Notes: a model not told the origin generated them from the sequence alone. A stretch of 64,000 bases of DNA from Leifsonia sp. 466MF (GCF_900100265.1 NZ_LT629696.1:1860001-1924000); one strand, 5' to 3'; shown: positions 35,581 through 43,514, numbered from the stretch's first letter. Numbers and translations are program-made.

Positions 35581-35940
35581 ATGAATGACATCCGAATTTC
35601 TCTGCCCGTCCTGGAACCTGACGAGCCCCCGTGCGTCGACGTCCACTACGAGTGGACCCAATATGCGCTCTGGTTGGATGGAAAGTACGGCCTCGACAAC
35701 GTGGATGGACATGAGATTGGTCTCAGCCCGCAGTTGGTTCGCGATCTTCTGGCGTGGACAGACGCCGCGGATGCTCTCTTCAATGAGGATGATCCGGCCA
35801 ACAGTCCCCTGCCTCCAAACTTCGATGTGGACGGTTACGAGCTGGCAAAGCGCGTTCGGGCTGAGCTCCCTGCGGAGTGGATCGTCACGACGTACCACCC
35901 CGTGTCCCTCACCAGGGTCGTGGTTCCAGTAGGCGATTGA
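35581..35940 (+). CDS. Probable immunity protein, copy 2
   Basis: This is a tandem paralogue of the preceding gene, with the same length (119) and shared blocks such as EPDEPP, VHYEW, YGLDNVDGHEIGLSP, LFNEDDPANSP and EWIVTT. Differences are spread along the gene, so the duplication is not recent. It lies 39 bp after copy 1. It may protect against a variant toxin of kin, or be a spare. A third, 5'-truncated copy lies at 37007-37120. Confidence 0.72.
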   Translation: MNDIRISLPVLEPDEPPCVDVHYEWTQYALWLDGKYGLDNVDGHEIGLSPQLVRDLLAWTDAADALFNEDDPANSPLPPNFDVDGYELAKRVRAELPAEWIVTTYHPVSLTRVVVPVGD

Positions 35941-36185
35941 TTCAAATTCGTGGAGGTCAGAGCAGCGACGGTCCGAACTCCGTGATCGCTGACCCGAGTG
36001 CCTGGGCGACAGCACTCCGCATGGGCGCCAGGAGAATCACCCGAGCCCGAAGCCTTCCGGACAACGCAGTTCAGCTCTCAGCAGAGACTGGCCTCCTGGC
36101 GCACAGCAAGCACCGCTGAACGAGCCAATCCGGGTCGGGATCAGATCCGACGTGACACGGTCGTCGCCGCCGTTACCGCGGTCGT
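35941..36185. other. Non-coding stretch after immunity copy 2
   Basis: These 245 bases hold no gene that I can support in either strand. The sequence is less GC-rich than the core genome and joins directly to a toxin-gene remnant, so it may be worn cassette DNA. I found no clear similarity to the intact toxin gene in it. Confidence 0.35.
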
Positions 36186-36601
36186 GTGTATTGGTCCGGG
36201 TATGCGCAGGCGGATTCCCGGGGGAACTTCCGGCTGGTGCGGGAACGCCTCGTTCGCGGGCATCTGGGAACAGGTCACCACCACCGTCCGCAAGATCGCC
36301 GACGGAAACCATTGCGAAACCACCACGAGTCACTGATCCAGGCTTACGGAATCGACTTAACCAAGCTATTTGCGTGGCGGCCTTGACTCGAGGATTGGTG
36401 GAAACGGTTCATTGGTCGCAGCGATTCGACATGAACTGCGGACGGGTGAACTGGTCGGCGGCAGGGACCACATGGCGAAAGCCACTAAAGATCATGAATT
36501 CGTTGAGGAATTGGCTACGAGGAAATCCCGACGCGTCGCAGAGTGATAGAGAAACGGCGCAGCGCCTTCAGGAAATCGAGGATGCAATCAATGGCAACTA
36601 A
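36186..36601 (+). pseudogene. Degraded second LXG toxin with orphan toxin tip
   Basis: Bases 36186-36244 match 33698-33756 of the intact toxin (VYWSGY, GNFRLVR), and 36247-36309 match 34610-34672 (FAGIWEQV, TVRK), so about 853 bases between them are lost and the join is out of frame. After this comes a different tip: SLVAAIRHELRTGELVGG, DHMAKATKDHEFVEEL in one frame, then RNWLRGNPDAS to DAINGN and a stop at 36601 in the next. The two frames join near 36508, so there is one frameshift. The tail style is known from other polymorphic toxin tips. It cannot make a full toxin. Confidence 0.7.
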
Positions 36602-36984
36602 CACCGGTAGTCCTTTTGAGGACATTGCTTTCTGCGAGGAGGTCGTCGCACAGATTCCGGCCCTTATCTGGACTGTGGGAGCAGCACCTTGAAAACGAAT
36701 CTGGGGAGGCGTTGCCGTACGTTTTCCTCAACGACGTTGCTGCCTGGGCAGAGGACAACGCCATGACCGAAGCAACGTCCATCAAGCGTCTTGTAGAAGT
36801 GCTCAATGATGCTCTCGAAAATGGACCGGGCGATGTCCCAAACCTTGTGCTAGCAGGCTTTATGGAGGGCATGTCGGTAGGGACTGACTTGGTCCCGCAT
36901 GTTGATGGGACGCTGAAGGCGTGGCTTGAATATGAGTTCGGTATTGCCGACACCCATCCCACGCTCCGGCGCGGCGAGGAGTGA
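36591..36984 (+). pseudogene. Frameshifted orphan immunity gene (DUF7674-like)
   Basis: The ATG at 36591 overlaps the end of the orphan toxin tip. It reads MATNTGSPFEDIAFCEEVV, AQIPALIW and then stops. Shifting by one base near 36660-36680 gives LWEQHLENESGEALPYVFLN and a good reading frame to the stop at 36984 (NDVAAWAEDNAM, then EYEFGIADTHPTLRRGEE). The combined form looks like DUF7674-type immunity proteins, with HLE..GE.LP near the start. The later part could be expressed from an internal start. I judge it a broken partner of the orphan tip. Confidence 0.6.
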
Positions 36985-37006
36985 AATCGGACGGGGCACG
37001 ACATCC

Positions 37007-37120
37007 GAAGGCAGTCTCGAGTTGGCTATGCGGGTGCGAGCGGAGCACCCTGCGGAGTGGATCGTCACAGCCTTCGACCAGGTCTCCCGAACCGACATCG
37101 TGCTTCCCCCGCCCAACCGA
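37007..37120 (+). pseudogene. 5'-truncated third copy of the immunity gene
   Basis: This frame encodes LELAMRVRAEHPAEWIVTAF followed by DQVSRTDIVLPPPNR, which matches the last third of the immunity genes at 35182 and 35581 (LAKRVRAELP, EWIVTTF). The first two thirds and the native stop are missing. The fragment marks the far edge of the toxin locus. Its position after the orphan cassette suggests that the cassette was inserted among, or recombined with, a row of immunity copies. Confidence 0.7.
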
Positions 37121-37201
37121 TCGCGGCTCGGAGTGCACGCATTCGGAAAGCCCGCTGATGGCGGACACAAACTGCTGGCTGCCGGAAGCCCCCACCGCCG
37201 C

Positions 37202-37918
37202 TCAGACTCCGGTCGCCACCAGCCGGAACGTCGTCCCCGCGCACTCTTCCGCATCGGGGCCGACGGGGATGACCGTCCCGGCCGGCACAGCCGGATCCGT
37301 GGACACCGTCACGCGGCCGTGCTCATTGACGAGCGCCAGCGGCCGGTCGCTCGCGAGCATGGCCGGGAGCAGCTCCCGTTCGAGGCGCTTGACGTACACA
37401 TCCACACCCACGACGCCGAGCATCCGCCCGTCGTACTCGACCGGCGACGTCACCGTGACGATGTAGTCGCACGCGCACAGGTGGTCGACGTACGGGCCGG
37501 TGATGTGCGTTCGGTGGGTCGACTGGGGGACGCTGTACCACTCCAGCGACCGGAAGTCGCGCAGGTACTCGGAGTACGAGCGCGCGGCGAGGTCGAGCTT
37601 CGAGGGCGCCTGCGTCGCGCCGAACACCGGGTTGTCGTCGAGCGGACCGAGCCACCAGCAGAACCGGACGTCGGTGCCGCCGGTCAGTTCGGGCGCGGCG
37701 ACGAAGCCCGCGCCGATGAGCAGCGGGTCGTCGGCCGCGAGGGCCGGGAGCACCAGCGCGGCGACCCGGTCGTCGAGCGAGGTCGCCCCGGCCGGCTCGT
37801 CGGCGAGGATCGCCTCGCGCCATCCGCCAAGGGTGTCGTGGATGCGTGAGAAGAGCTCCGAGACCCGGACTGCCGCGGTCGGGGCCGTCGACACGGCCGC
37901 CGTCGTCGTCTCAGCCAT
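37202..37918 (-). CDS. Cache-domain sensor-like protein
   Basis: The 238-residue protein starts at ATG 37918 and has no signal peptide or membrane helix. Its C-terminal two thirds resemble a Cache/PDC ligand-binding fold (YVDHLCACDYIVTVTSPVEY, MLGVVGVDVYVKRLE). Such soluble cache proteins are found beside GntR regulators in actinobacteria. The ATG overlaps the regulator's stop by 8 bases (ATGGCTGA), so the two are coupled. I infer that it binds the compound metabolised by the divergent CoA-transferase operon. Confidence 0.7.
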   Translation of the reverse strand: MAETTTAAVSTAPTAAVRVSELFSRIHDTLGGWREAILADEPAGATSLDDRVAALVLPALAADDPLLIGAGFVAAPELTGGTDVRFCWWLGPLDDNPVFGATQAPSKLDLAARSYSEYLRDFRSLEWYSVPQSTHRTHITGPYVDHLCACDYIVTVTSPVEYDGRMLGVVGVDVYVKRLERELLPAMLASDRPLALVNEHGRVTVSTDPAVPAGTVIPVGPDAEECAGTTFRLVATGV

Positions 37919-38693
37919 CGATCGTCCCTCCGCGCTCGATCCGCGCCTTCGCCGAGAGCAGCCACCGGGCCACCTCATCCAGCAGCCCGCTCACCCGGGC
38001 ACGAGCGGTCGCGGCGTCGCGCGCCGCGATCGCCTCGGTGACCTCCCGAGCGGCGGAAACGGTCGCCGCACGCAGCGCCGGGTCGCGCATCCCGAGCCAC
38101 AGCAGCGGACCGAACTCCGCCTGCAGCCGCAGCTGCTCCCGCACCAGTCGGGCGGACTGGCTGAGCACGGCGAGCTCCAGCAGGAACCCGCCGGCATTGC
38201 GCCGCGCCTCGGCGGGCGCGGAGAAGTCCGCGGCCGCGACCCAGGAGCGCAGCCGGTCGTCGTCGGCGGGTGTCGAACGCTCGGCGGCGCGGTCGGCGCA
38301 CCCAGCGGCGATCGTCGTCACGTAGACCGCGAGGTCGCTGAGCTCGACCTGCGAGAGCCCGCGCAGCCGCGCGGACAGAAAGGTGTCATCGGCTTCACCG
38401 GGATGCACGATGAAGCTGCCGCCGTCGCGCCCGCGCCGCGTCTCGACGAGCCCGGCTTGCCGGAGCATCCCGAGCCCCTCCCGCGCCGTCACCAGCGCGA
38501 CACCGAAGCGGCGGGCGAGCTCGGCCTCGCTGGGGAGGCGCTCGCCGGCCCCCAGCACCCCGAGCACGATCGCATCCGTCAGCCGCCGGGCTACCTGCTC
38601 CGCCCGTCCCGCGTCGTCGAGCTGCGCGAACACGGCGTCGCGCGCGCCCGGCGCCGCGCGGCCGGTCCGTGCTTCGCGCGTGGAGGTGGTCAC
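37911..38693 (-). CDS. GntR-family transcription regulator, FadR type
   Basis: The 260-residue protein (GTG at 38693, opening VTTSTREART) has an N-terminal winged helix (GERLPSEAELARRFGVALVT, REGLGMLRQAGLVETRRGRD) and an all-helical FCD-like effector domain. It is divergent from the CoA-transferase operon, with a 66-bp gap that contains a GAATCATTC palindrome. Repression of that operon and relief by an organic acid or acyl-CoA is the likely mode, by analogy with the family. A start at 38720 would run into the promoter. Confidence 0.87.
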   Translation of the reverse strand: MTTSTREARTGRAAPGARDAVFAQLDDAGRAEQVARRLTDAIVLGVLGAGERLPSEAELARRFGVALVTAREGLGMLRQAGLVETRRGRDGGSFIVHPGEADDTFLSARLRGLSQVELSDLAVYVTTIAAGCADRAAERSTPADDDRLRSWVAAADFSAPAEARRNAGGFLLELAVLSQSARLVREQLRLQAEFGPLLWLGMRDPALRAATVSAAREVTEAIAARDAATARARVSGLLDEVARWLLSAKARIERGGTIDG

Positions 38694-38710
38694 CCGTCCA
38701 CGATAACGCG

Positions 38711-38738
38711 ATCGAATCATTCGCTATAGGATGAATTC
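38711..38738. promoter_or_regulatory. Candidate GntR operator between regulator and CoA-transferase
   Basis: A perfect 9-base palindrome GAATCATTC (38714-38722) is followed by TATAGG (38725-38730, possible -10 of the plus strand) and GAATTC (38733-38738). The placement over a divergent promoter suits an autoregulating GntR protein. It is a visual call. Confidence 0.45.
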
Positions 38739-38759
38739 GTGTCGAGCGAAGGAGCGAGC

Positions 38760-39935
38760 ATGGCCGACGACCGCGGCCCCACCCCCGAGAAGCCGGAGGC
38801 GGGTGTGCTGAGCGGGGTCCGCGTGGCCGACTTCTCGCGCGTGCTCGCCGGGCCGTACGCCACCATGATGCTGGCCGACTTCGGCGCCGACGTGATCAAG
38901 ATCGAGAGCCCCACCGGCGACGACACCCGTGCGTGGCGTCCTCCGGTGGACGACGCGGGCGAGTCCACCTACTTCGGTTCGGTCAACCGAAACAAGCGCT
39001 CGGTCGTCTGCGACCTCTCCACCCCCGACGGGCTCGCGACGGCCCGTCGCCTGGCGAGCACGGCCGACGTCGTGATCGAGAACTTCCGGCCGGGCGTCAT
39101 GGAGCGCTTCGGCCTCGACGAGCAGACCCTTCGAGAGACGAACCCGCGGCTGGTGTTCTGCTCGATCACCGGCTTCGGCCGCGATGCGGGAGCGGCGCTC
39201 CCCGGCTACGACCTGCTCGTGCAGGCGGTCGGCGGCCTGATGAGCATCACCGGCGCGCCCGACGGCGAACCGAGCAAGGTCGGCGTCGCCCTGGTGGATG
39301 TGCTGACCGGGCTCAACGCGTTCTCCGGCATCCTGCTCGCCCTCCGCCAGCGCGACGCGACCGGACGCGGCTCCCGGGTGGATGTGGACCTGCTCGGGTC
39401 GCTTCTGGCCGCCCTCACCAACCAGGCGTCCGGCACGCTCGCGACCGGACGCTCCCCCGCCCGTCTCGGCAACGCGCACCCGAGCATCGCGCCGTACGAG
39501 CTGTTCCGGGCGGCGGACCGCGAGCTCGTCGTGGCCGTGGGCAACGACCGCCAGTTCGCCGCGTTCGCCGGCGTCCTCGGCCGTCCCGGGCTCGCCGACG
39601 ACGAGCGCTTCGCCACCAACGAGGCGCGCGTGCGCGACCGCGGCGCGCTGCGCGGAATCCTCGAACCGCTGCTGGCCTTCCGGACCGCCGCCGACTGGGT
39701 GGATGCGCTCACCCGTGCCCGCGTCCCGGCTGGGCTCGTGAACGACATCGGCGAGGCGTTCGCTTTCGCCGAGTCGCTCGGGCTGGAACCGGTCGTGACG
39801 AGCGTCGACCCGGAGACCGGGCGCACCTCCCGCCAGCCGGCGACGCCCATCCGGCTGGACACGGCCCCGGCCGTCCACCGCACTCCGCCCCCGCTGCTCG
39901 GCGCGCATGAGGCGCGCTGGACGGATGAGCGCTAG
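38760..39935 (+). CDS. Class III CoA-transferase (CaiB/BaiF family)
   Basis: These enzymes move CoA between carboxylic acids through an aspartyl-CoA intermediate. The 391-residue protein starts at ATG 38760 with GAAGGAG 5 bases upstream; a GTG at 38739 is in frame but poor. Family blocks are GVRVADFSRVLAGPYATMML, LADFGADVIKIESP, NFRPGVMERFGL and the catalytic Asp in PGYDLLVQAVGGLMSITG. With the next gene being glutaryl-CoA-dehydrogenase-like, a succinyl-CoA:glutarate type activity is plausible but not shown. Confidence 0.88.
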   Translation: MADDRGPTPEKPEAGVLSGVRVADFSRVLAGPYATMMLADFGADVIKIESPTGDDTRAWRPPVDDAGESTYFGSVNRNKRSVVCDLSTPDGLATARRLASTADVVIENFRPGVMERFGLDEQTLRETNPRLVFCSITGFGRDAGAALPGYDLLVQAVGGLMSITGAPDGEPSKVGVALVDVLTGLNAFSGILLALRQRDATGRGSRVDVDLLGSLLAALTNQASGTLATGRSPARLGNAHPSIAPYELFRAADRELVVAVGNDRQFAAFAGVLGRPGLADDERFATNEARVRDRGALRGILEPLLAFRTAADWVDALTRARVPAGLVNDIGEAFAFAESLGLEPVVTSVDPETGRTSRQPATPIRLDTAPAVHRTPPPLLGAHEARWTDER

Positions 39936-39981
39936 CGCTCGCACGACCACCCCCACCTGTATCACCCCGAAAGGACCGACC

Positions 39982-41145
39982 GTGACGACGACCCTCGACG
40001 AGGCGTTCACCATCGACCAGCTGCTCACCGATGAGGAGCGCGGCTGGCGCGACCGTGCGCGCGCGTTCGCGACCGAACGCATCCGCCCGGTCATCGAGCA
40101 GGACTTCGAGGACAAGCACTTCCGTCGCGAGCTAGTGGCGGAGCTCGGCGCACTCGGCGTGCTCGGCATGCACCTGAAGGACGAGGGATGCGCGGGCGCC
40201 GGCGCCGTCAGTTACGGTCTGGTCTGCCATGAGCTGGAGGCCGCCGACAGCGGCTGGCGCACGTTCGTCTCCGTGCAGGGCTCCCTGGCGATGAGTGCGA
40301 TCTCGAAATTCGGCTCCGACGAGCAGAAGGCGGAATGGCTGCCGCCGATGGCCCGAGGCGAGCGCATCGGCTGCTTCGCGCTGACCGAGCCGGAGGGCGG
40401 GAGCGACCCGGCCGCCATGCGCACGACGGCCCGCCGCGACGGCGATGACTGGGTGCTCACCGGCGTCAAGCGCTGGATCGGGCTGGCCGCCCTCGCCGAT
40501 GTCGCCGTCGTCTGGGCGGCCACCGACGAGGGTGTCCGCGGCTTCCTGGTGCCGACGTCGACGCCCGGGTTCTCCGCGACCGCGATCGACGGAAAGCTCT
40601 CGATGCGCGCCTCGGTGCAGTGCGATGTGGTGCTGGAGGAGGTCCGCCTCCCCGCTTCGGCGCTCCTCCCCGGCGCGCGCGGTCTCTCGGGTCCCTTCTC
40701 GTGCCTCAACGAGGCGCGCTACGGCATCGTCTGGGGTGCGATGGGGGCCGCCCGGGACTGCCTGGAGGTCTCGATCGAGCGCGCGACGACACGCGAGGTG
40801 TTCGGACGTCCGATCGGCGCGACCCAGCTCATCCAGGAGAAGCTGGCGAACATGCTGGTCGAGTACGAGAAGGGGATGCTGCTGGCGCTCCATCTGGGCC
40901 GCCTGAAGGAGTCGGGTCGCCTCACGCCGACGCAGATCAGCGTCGGCAAGCTGAACAGCGTGCGCGAGGCGCTGGCGATCGCCCGCGAGGCGCGCACCAT
41001 CCTGGGCGGCGATGGCATCACGAACGCCTTCCCGGTCATGCGTCACATGGCCAACCTGGAGTCGGTGCGCACCTATGAGGGCACGGACGAGATCCACACG
41101 CTCGTGCTCGGCCGGGCGCTGACCGGGCTGGCGGCGTTCGCATGA
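39982..41145 (+). CDS. Acyl-CoA dehydrogenase, glutaryl-CoA dehydrogenase-like
   Basis: This FAD enzyme of 387 residues resembles glutaryl-CoA dehydrogenase more than fatty acyl-CoA dehydrogenases: RTFVSVQGSLAMSAI, GCFALTEPEGGSDPAAM, GPFSCLNEARYGIVWGAMGA, LGGDGITNAFPVMRHMANLE and the catalytic Glu in RTYEGTDEIH. GcdH oxidises and decarboxylates glutaryl-CoA to crotonyl-CoA. GTG 39982 has GAAAGGA at good spacing; an ATG at 39925 overlapping the previous stop is also possible. Its last 20 codons lie in the first unit of a 116-bp tandem duplication. Confidence 0.88.
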   Translation: MTTTLDEAFTIDQLLTDEERGWRDRARAFATERIRPVIEQDFEDKHFRRELVAELGALGVLGMHLKDEGCAGAGAVSYGLVCHELEAADSGWRTFVSVQGSLAMSAISKFGSDEQKAEWLPPMARGERIGCFALTEPEGGSDPAAMRTTARRDGDDWVLTGVKRWIGLAALADVAVVWAATDEGVRGFLVPTSTPGFSATAIDGKLSMRASVQCDVVLEEVRLPASALLPGARGLSGPFSCLNEARYGIVWGAMGAARDCLEVSIERATTREVFGRPIGATQLIQEKLANMLVEYEKGMLLALHLGRLKESGRLTPTQISVGKLNSVREALAIAREARTILGGDGITNAFPVMRHMANLESVRTYEGTDEIHTLVLGRALTGLAAFA

Positions 41146-41313
41146 GCGGGATCGCGGGCGTGTCCGCGACCGCCGTGGCGGATGCGGCGATCGCGGACAC
41201 GGACGAGATCCACACGCTCGTGCTCGGCCGGGCGCTGACCGGGCTGGCGGCGTTCGCATGAGCGGGATCGCGGGCGTGTCCGCGACCGCCGTGGCGGATG
41301 CGGCGATCGCGGC
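41082..41313 (+). repeat. 116-bp tandem duplication across a gene junction
   Basis: Bases 41082-41196 are repeated without change at 41198-41312, a period of 116. The unit covers the 3' end of the acyl-CoA dehydrogenase gene, the ATGA junction and the first codons of the aldehyde dehydrogenase gene. Identity of the copies suggests a recent event or an assembly error. Confidence 0.95.
41142..41261 (+). CDS. 39-codon chimeric mini-ORF made by the duplication
   Basis: The ATG in the first repeat unit reads MSGIAGVSATAVADAAIAD (start of the aldehyde dehydrogenase), then passes into the second unit in the frame of the acyl-CoA dehydrogenase tail (TDEIHTLVLGRALTGLAAFA) and stops. It overlaps the upstream stop by ATGA at its start and the downstream ATG by ATGA at its end. 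It is probably a by-product, but it could keep translation coupled across the inserted DNA. Confidence 0.35.
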   Translation: MSGIAGVSATAVADAAIADTDEIHTLVLGRALTGLAAFA

Positions 41314-42670
41314 CGCCCGTGCCGCCTCCACCCCCACGACCCGGGAGGAGCGCGCCGGCTGGCTGGAGGCCCTGGCCGACGCCCTCGACGGCGACCGGAC
41401 GGAACTCGTCCGCATCGCCCACGAGGAGACGCACCTCTCCGCAGCCCGGCTCGACGGAGAGGTGACGCGCACCGCCGCGCAGCTGCGGTTCTTCGCGGGG
41501 GTGATCCGTGAGGGTGCGTACCTCGAGGCGGTGGTCGAATCGCCCGACCCGTCGCTCATCCCGCCGCGGCCGGACCTCCGCCGCATGCTGCGCCCGCTGG
41601 GCCCGGTCGCGGTGTACGCGGCGTCGAACTTCCCGTTCGCGTTCTCGGTGCTGGGCAACGACACCGCGTCAGCGCTGGCGGCCGGCTGCCCGGTGATCGT
41701 CAAGGCGCACCCCGGCCACCCCCTGCTCTCCCGCCGGACGGCCGCTCTCGCCACGCGCATCCTCCCGCCCGGCTGGTTCGCGCTCGTCGAGGGGATGGAC
41801 GCGGGCACCGAACTGGTCCGCCACCCGCTCGTGCGCGCGGCCGGGTTCACCGGCTCGACCCGCGGCGGTCGGGCCCTGTACGACCTGGCCGTCTCGCGCC
41901 CCGACCCCATCCCCTTTTACGGGGAGCTCGGCAGCATCAACCCGGTCGTCGTGACGCGGGCCGCGTCAGCGGAGCGCGCAGACGCGATCGGGACGGGCCT
42001 GGTCGCCTCCTTCACCCGCGACGCGGGTCAGTACTGCACCAAGCCGGGACTCGTCTTCGTGCCGTCCGGCGGCGGCGTGGAGGAGGCCGTGCGGAACGCG
42101 CTCGGCGACGCGCCGTCGAGCCGTCAGCTGACCGACGGGATGTCGGCTGCCTTCGCCGACGGCGTCGCCGCATTCTCGGCGCGTCCGTCGGTCGAGGTGC
42201 TGCGCGGGAATGCTGCCGACGGCGCGTCCGCACCGACCGTCGTGCTCGTGGACGCCGACACCTTCCTGGCCGACCCCGCACCATTCCTCGCGGAGTGCTT
42301 CGGACCGGTCACCGTGCTGGTCCGCTACGACGACCCCCAGCTGCCGGCGCTGGTCGCAGCGCTGGAGCCGTCCCTCACGGCGACCATCCACCGCGGAACG
42401 GAGGAGGACGTCACCGCACTGGCCGCCGCTCTCTCCGCCGTCGCCGGACGCCTCCTGTTCGACGGCTGGCCGACCGGTGTCGCCATCGGCTGGGCGCAGC
42501 ACCACGGCGGTGGCTGGCCATCGACGACCGCGAGCATCCACACCTCGGTCGGAGCGACCTCTCTCCGCCGCTGGCTGACGCCCCTCGCCTACCAGGACGC
42601 CCCGCAGGCCGTCCTCCCGCCCGAACTGCGCGACGGCAACCCCCTCCGCATCCCGCGCCGCGACTCCTGA
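41258..42670 (+). CDS. Aldehyde dehydrogenase, 2,5-dioxovalerate dehydrogenase-like
   Basis: The 470-residue enzyme belongs to the ketoglutarate semialdehyde dehydrogenase branch of the ALDH family, which oxidises 2,5-dioxovalerate to 2-oxoglutarate with NAD(P). Marks are VYAASNFPFAFSVLGND, VKAHPGHP, GFTGSTRGGRAL and the catalytic Cys in DAGQYCTKPGL. ATG 41258 overlaps the mini-ORF stop. It closes an operon with CoA-transferase and GcdH-like genes, which points to breakdown of a C5 dicarboxylic compound. A family B palindrome follows. Confidence 0.87.
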   Translation: MSGIAGVSATAVADAAIAAARAASTPTTREERAGWLEALADALDGDRTELVRIAHEETHLSAARLDGEVTRTAAQLRFFAGVIREGAYLEAVVESPDPSLIPPRPDLRRMLRPLGPVAVYAASNFPFAFSVLGNDTASALAAGCPVIVKAHPGHPLLSRRTAALATRILPPGWFALVEGMDAGTELVRHPLVRAAGFTGSTRGGRALYDLAVSRPDPIPFYGELGSINPVVVTRAASAERADAIGTGLVASFTRDAGQYCTKPGLVFVPSGGGVEEAVRNALGDAPSSRQLTDGMSAAFADGVAAFSARPSVEVLRGNAADGASAPTVVLVDADTFLADPAPFLAECFGPVTVLVRYDDPQLPALVAALEPSLTATIHRGTEEDVTALAAALSAVAGRLLFDGWPTGVAIGWAQHHGGGWPSTTASIHTSVGATSLRRWLTPLAYQDAPQAVLPPELRDGNPLRIPRRDS

Positions 42671-42682
42671 CCCGCCGCCTAC

Positions 42683-42750
42683 GCCAACAGCTCCGGACTT
42701 TTTCCGCCCGACACGCTGCGGCGGGGGCGAAAAACTCCGGAGCTGTTGGC
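42683..42750. repeat. Palindromic extragenic repeat, family B copy 2
   Basis: Arms 42683-42703 and 42730-42750 (21 bases, one mismatch) flank a 26-base loop. Both the arms (GCCAACAGCTCC) and the loop start (CCGCCCGACACGC) match the copy at 12460-12527. It lies between a convergent gene pair. Confidence 0.9.
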
Positions 42751-42755
42751 AGGGG

Positions 42756-43514
42756 TCAGGAGGTGGCGCCTCCGGTGACCGACGCGATCCACTGGCGGGT
42801 CGCGGGGTACCAGACGTTGTAGCTGCGCGATCGTGTGGTGGGTCCGCAGGTCTGCGGGGTGATCGCCCAGGCGACGCCGACCAGGCGGTCTCCGGCCGAC
42901 GTCTCGACGATGTCGGGGCTCCCGGAGTCCCCGTAGCAGTTCCCTTCGGTGCCGGTGGCTCCCTTCGCCGTGAACTCCCAGTACGGGCTCGCCCAGTCGA
43001 TTCTGAAGCGGCCCTCCGTGAGGCGCTCGCCGCTCCCCTCACCTGCGCCGACGCTGATATAGGTGTCACCCGCCACGAGCGGTGCGTCGGCCAGCGGAAC
43101 GGTCGCGATGCCCGGCGTCGCCGGCACGCGGATCAGCGCCATGTCGACGGTCGGATGCCAGTACGCCTGGATACCGTGGAGGGTGACCGGACGACCCTCG
43201 CCGGCCCTGGTCCATCCCGCCGTCACGACGACGTCGCGAGCGTCCCCCTGTGCGACGCAGTGGCCGGCCGTGATCGCCCATTCCGTGCCGATCATCGCGC
43301 CGCCGCACACGCCGGCAGGCCCGGACACGGTCGCGAAGTAGGGACGTTCGCCGACCGCGACCGGCGTCCCGCCGATCAGGGCGCCCGCGGGCACGGACGG
43401 CGCGAGAGCCACGACGAGGGCGCCGGCGACAGCCGCCGCAACGGCAGCCGCACGTACGCACCGGCGCACACGGGAGGGACAGGACGGGGTGCTGGAGTTA
43501 CGACAGAGAATCAC
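42756..43514 (-). CDS. Secreted trypsin-like serine protease
   Basis: The 252-residue protein has a long Sec signal (basic region to residue 21, hydrophobic core 22-45) and an S1 protease domain. The triad is His85 (TAGHC), Asp124 (VDMALI) and Ser197 (YGDSGSP). Cysteines at the usual positions (CGG, HC, GNCYG) allow the standard disulfides. It starts at a GTG without an evident ribosome site, so a start further inside the signal is possible. It is monocistronic. Confidence 0.9.
   Translation of the reverse strand: MILCRNSSTPSCPSRVRRCVRAAAVAAAVAGALVVALAPSVPAGALIGGTPVAVGERPYFATVSGPAGVCGGAMIGTEWAITAGHCVAQGDARDVVVTAGWTRAGEGRPVTLHGIQAYWHPTVDMALIRVPATPGIATVPLADAPLVAGDTYISVGAGEGSGERLTEGRFRIDWASPYWEFTAKGATGTEGNCYGDSGSPDIVETSAGDRLVGVAWAITPQTCGPTTRSRSYNVWYPATRQWIASVTGGATS

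Noticed and set aside
36186..36386. A small intact gene of 66 codons
   Set aside because: Its first part is a fragment of the LXG toxin gene and the rest is out of frame; it is part of the pseudogene.
33458..37120. Integrated phage or genomic island with attachment sites
   Set aside because: No integrase, tRNA or flanking direct repeat was seen; cassette recombination explains the fragments better.
37202..37978. Longer start for the cache protein at 37978
   Set aside because: The extra 20 residues are Arg-rich shadow of the GntR gene, and the ATG at 37918 gives the usual overlap.
42756..43514. Lipoprotein nature of the protease because of Cys4 near its start
   Set aside because: No lipobox follows the hydrophobic core; the protein has an ordinary Sec signal.
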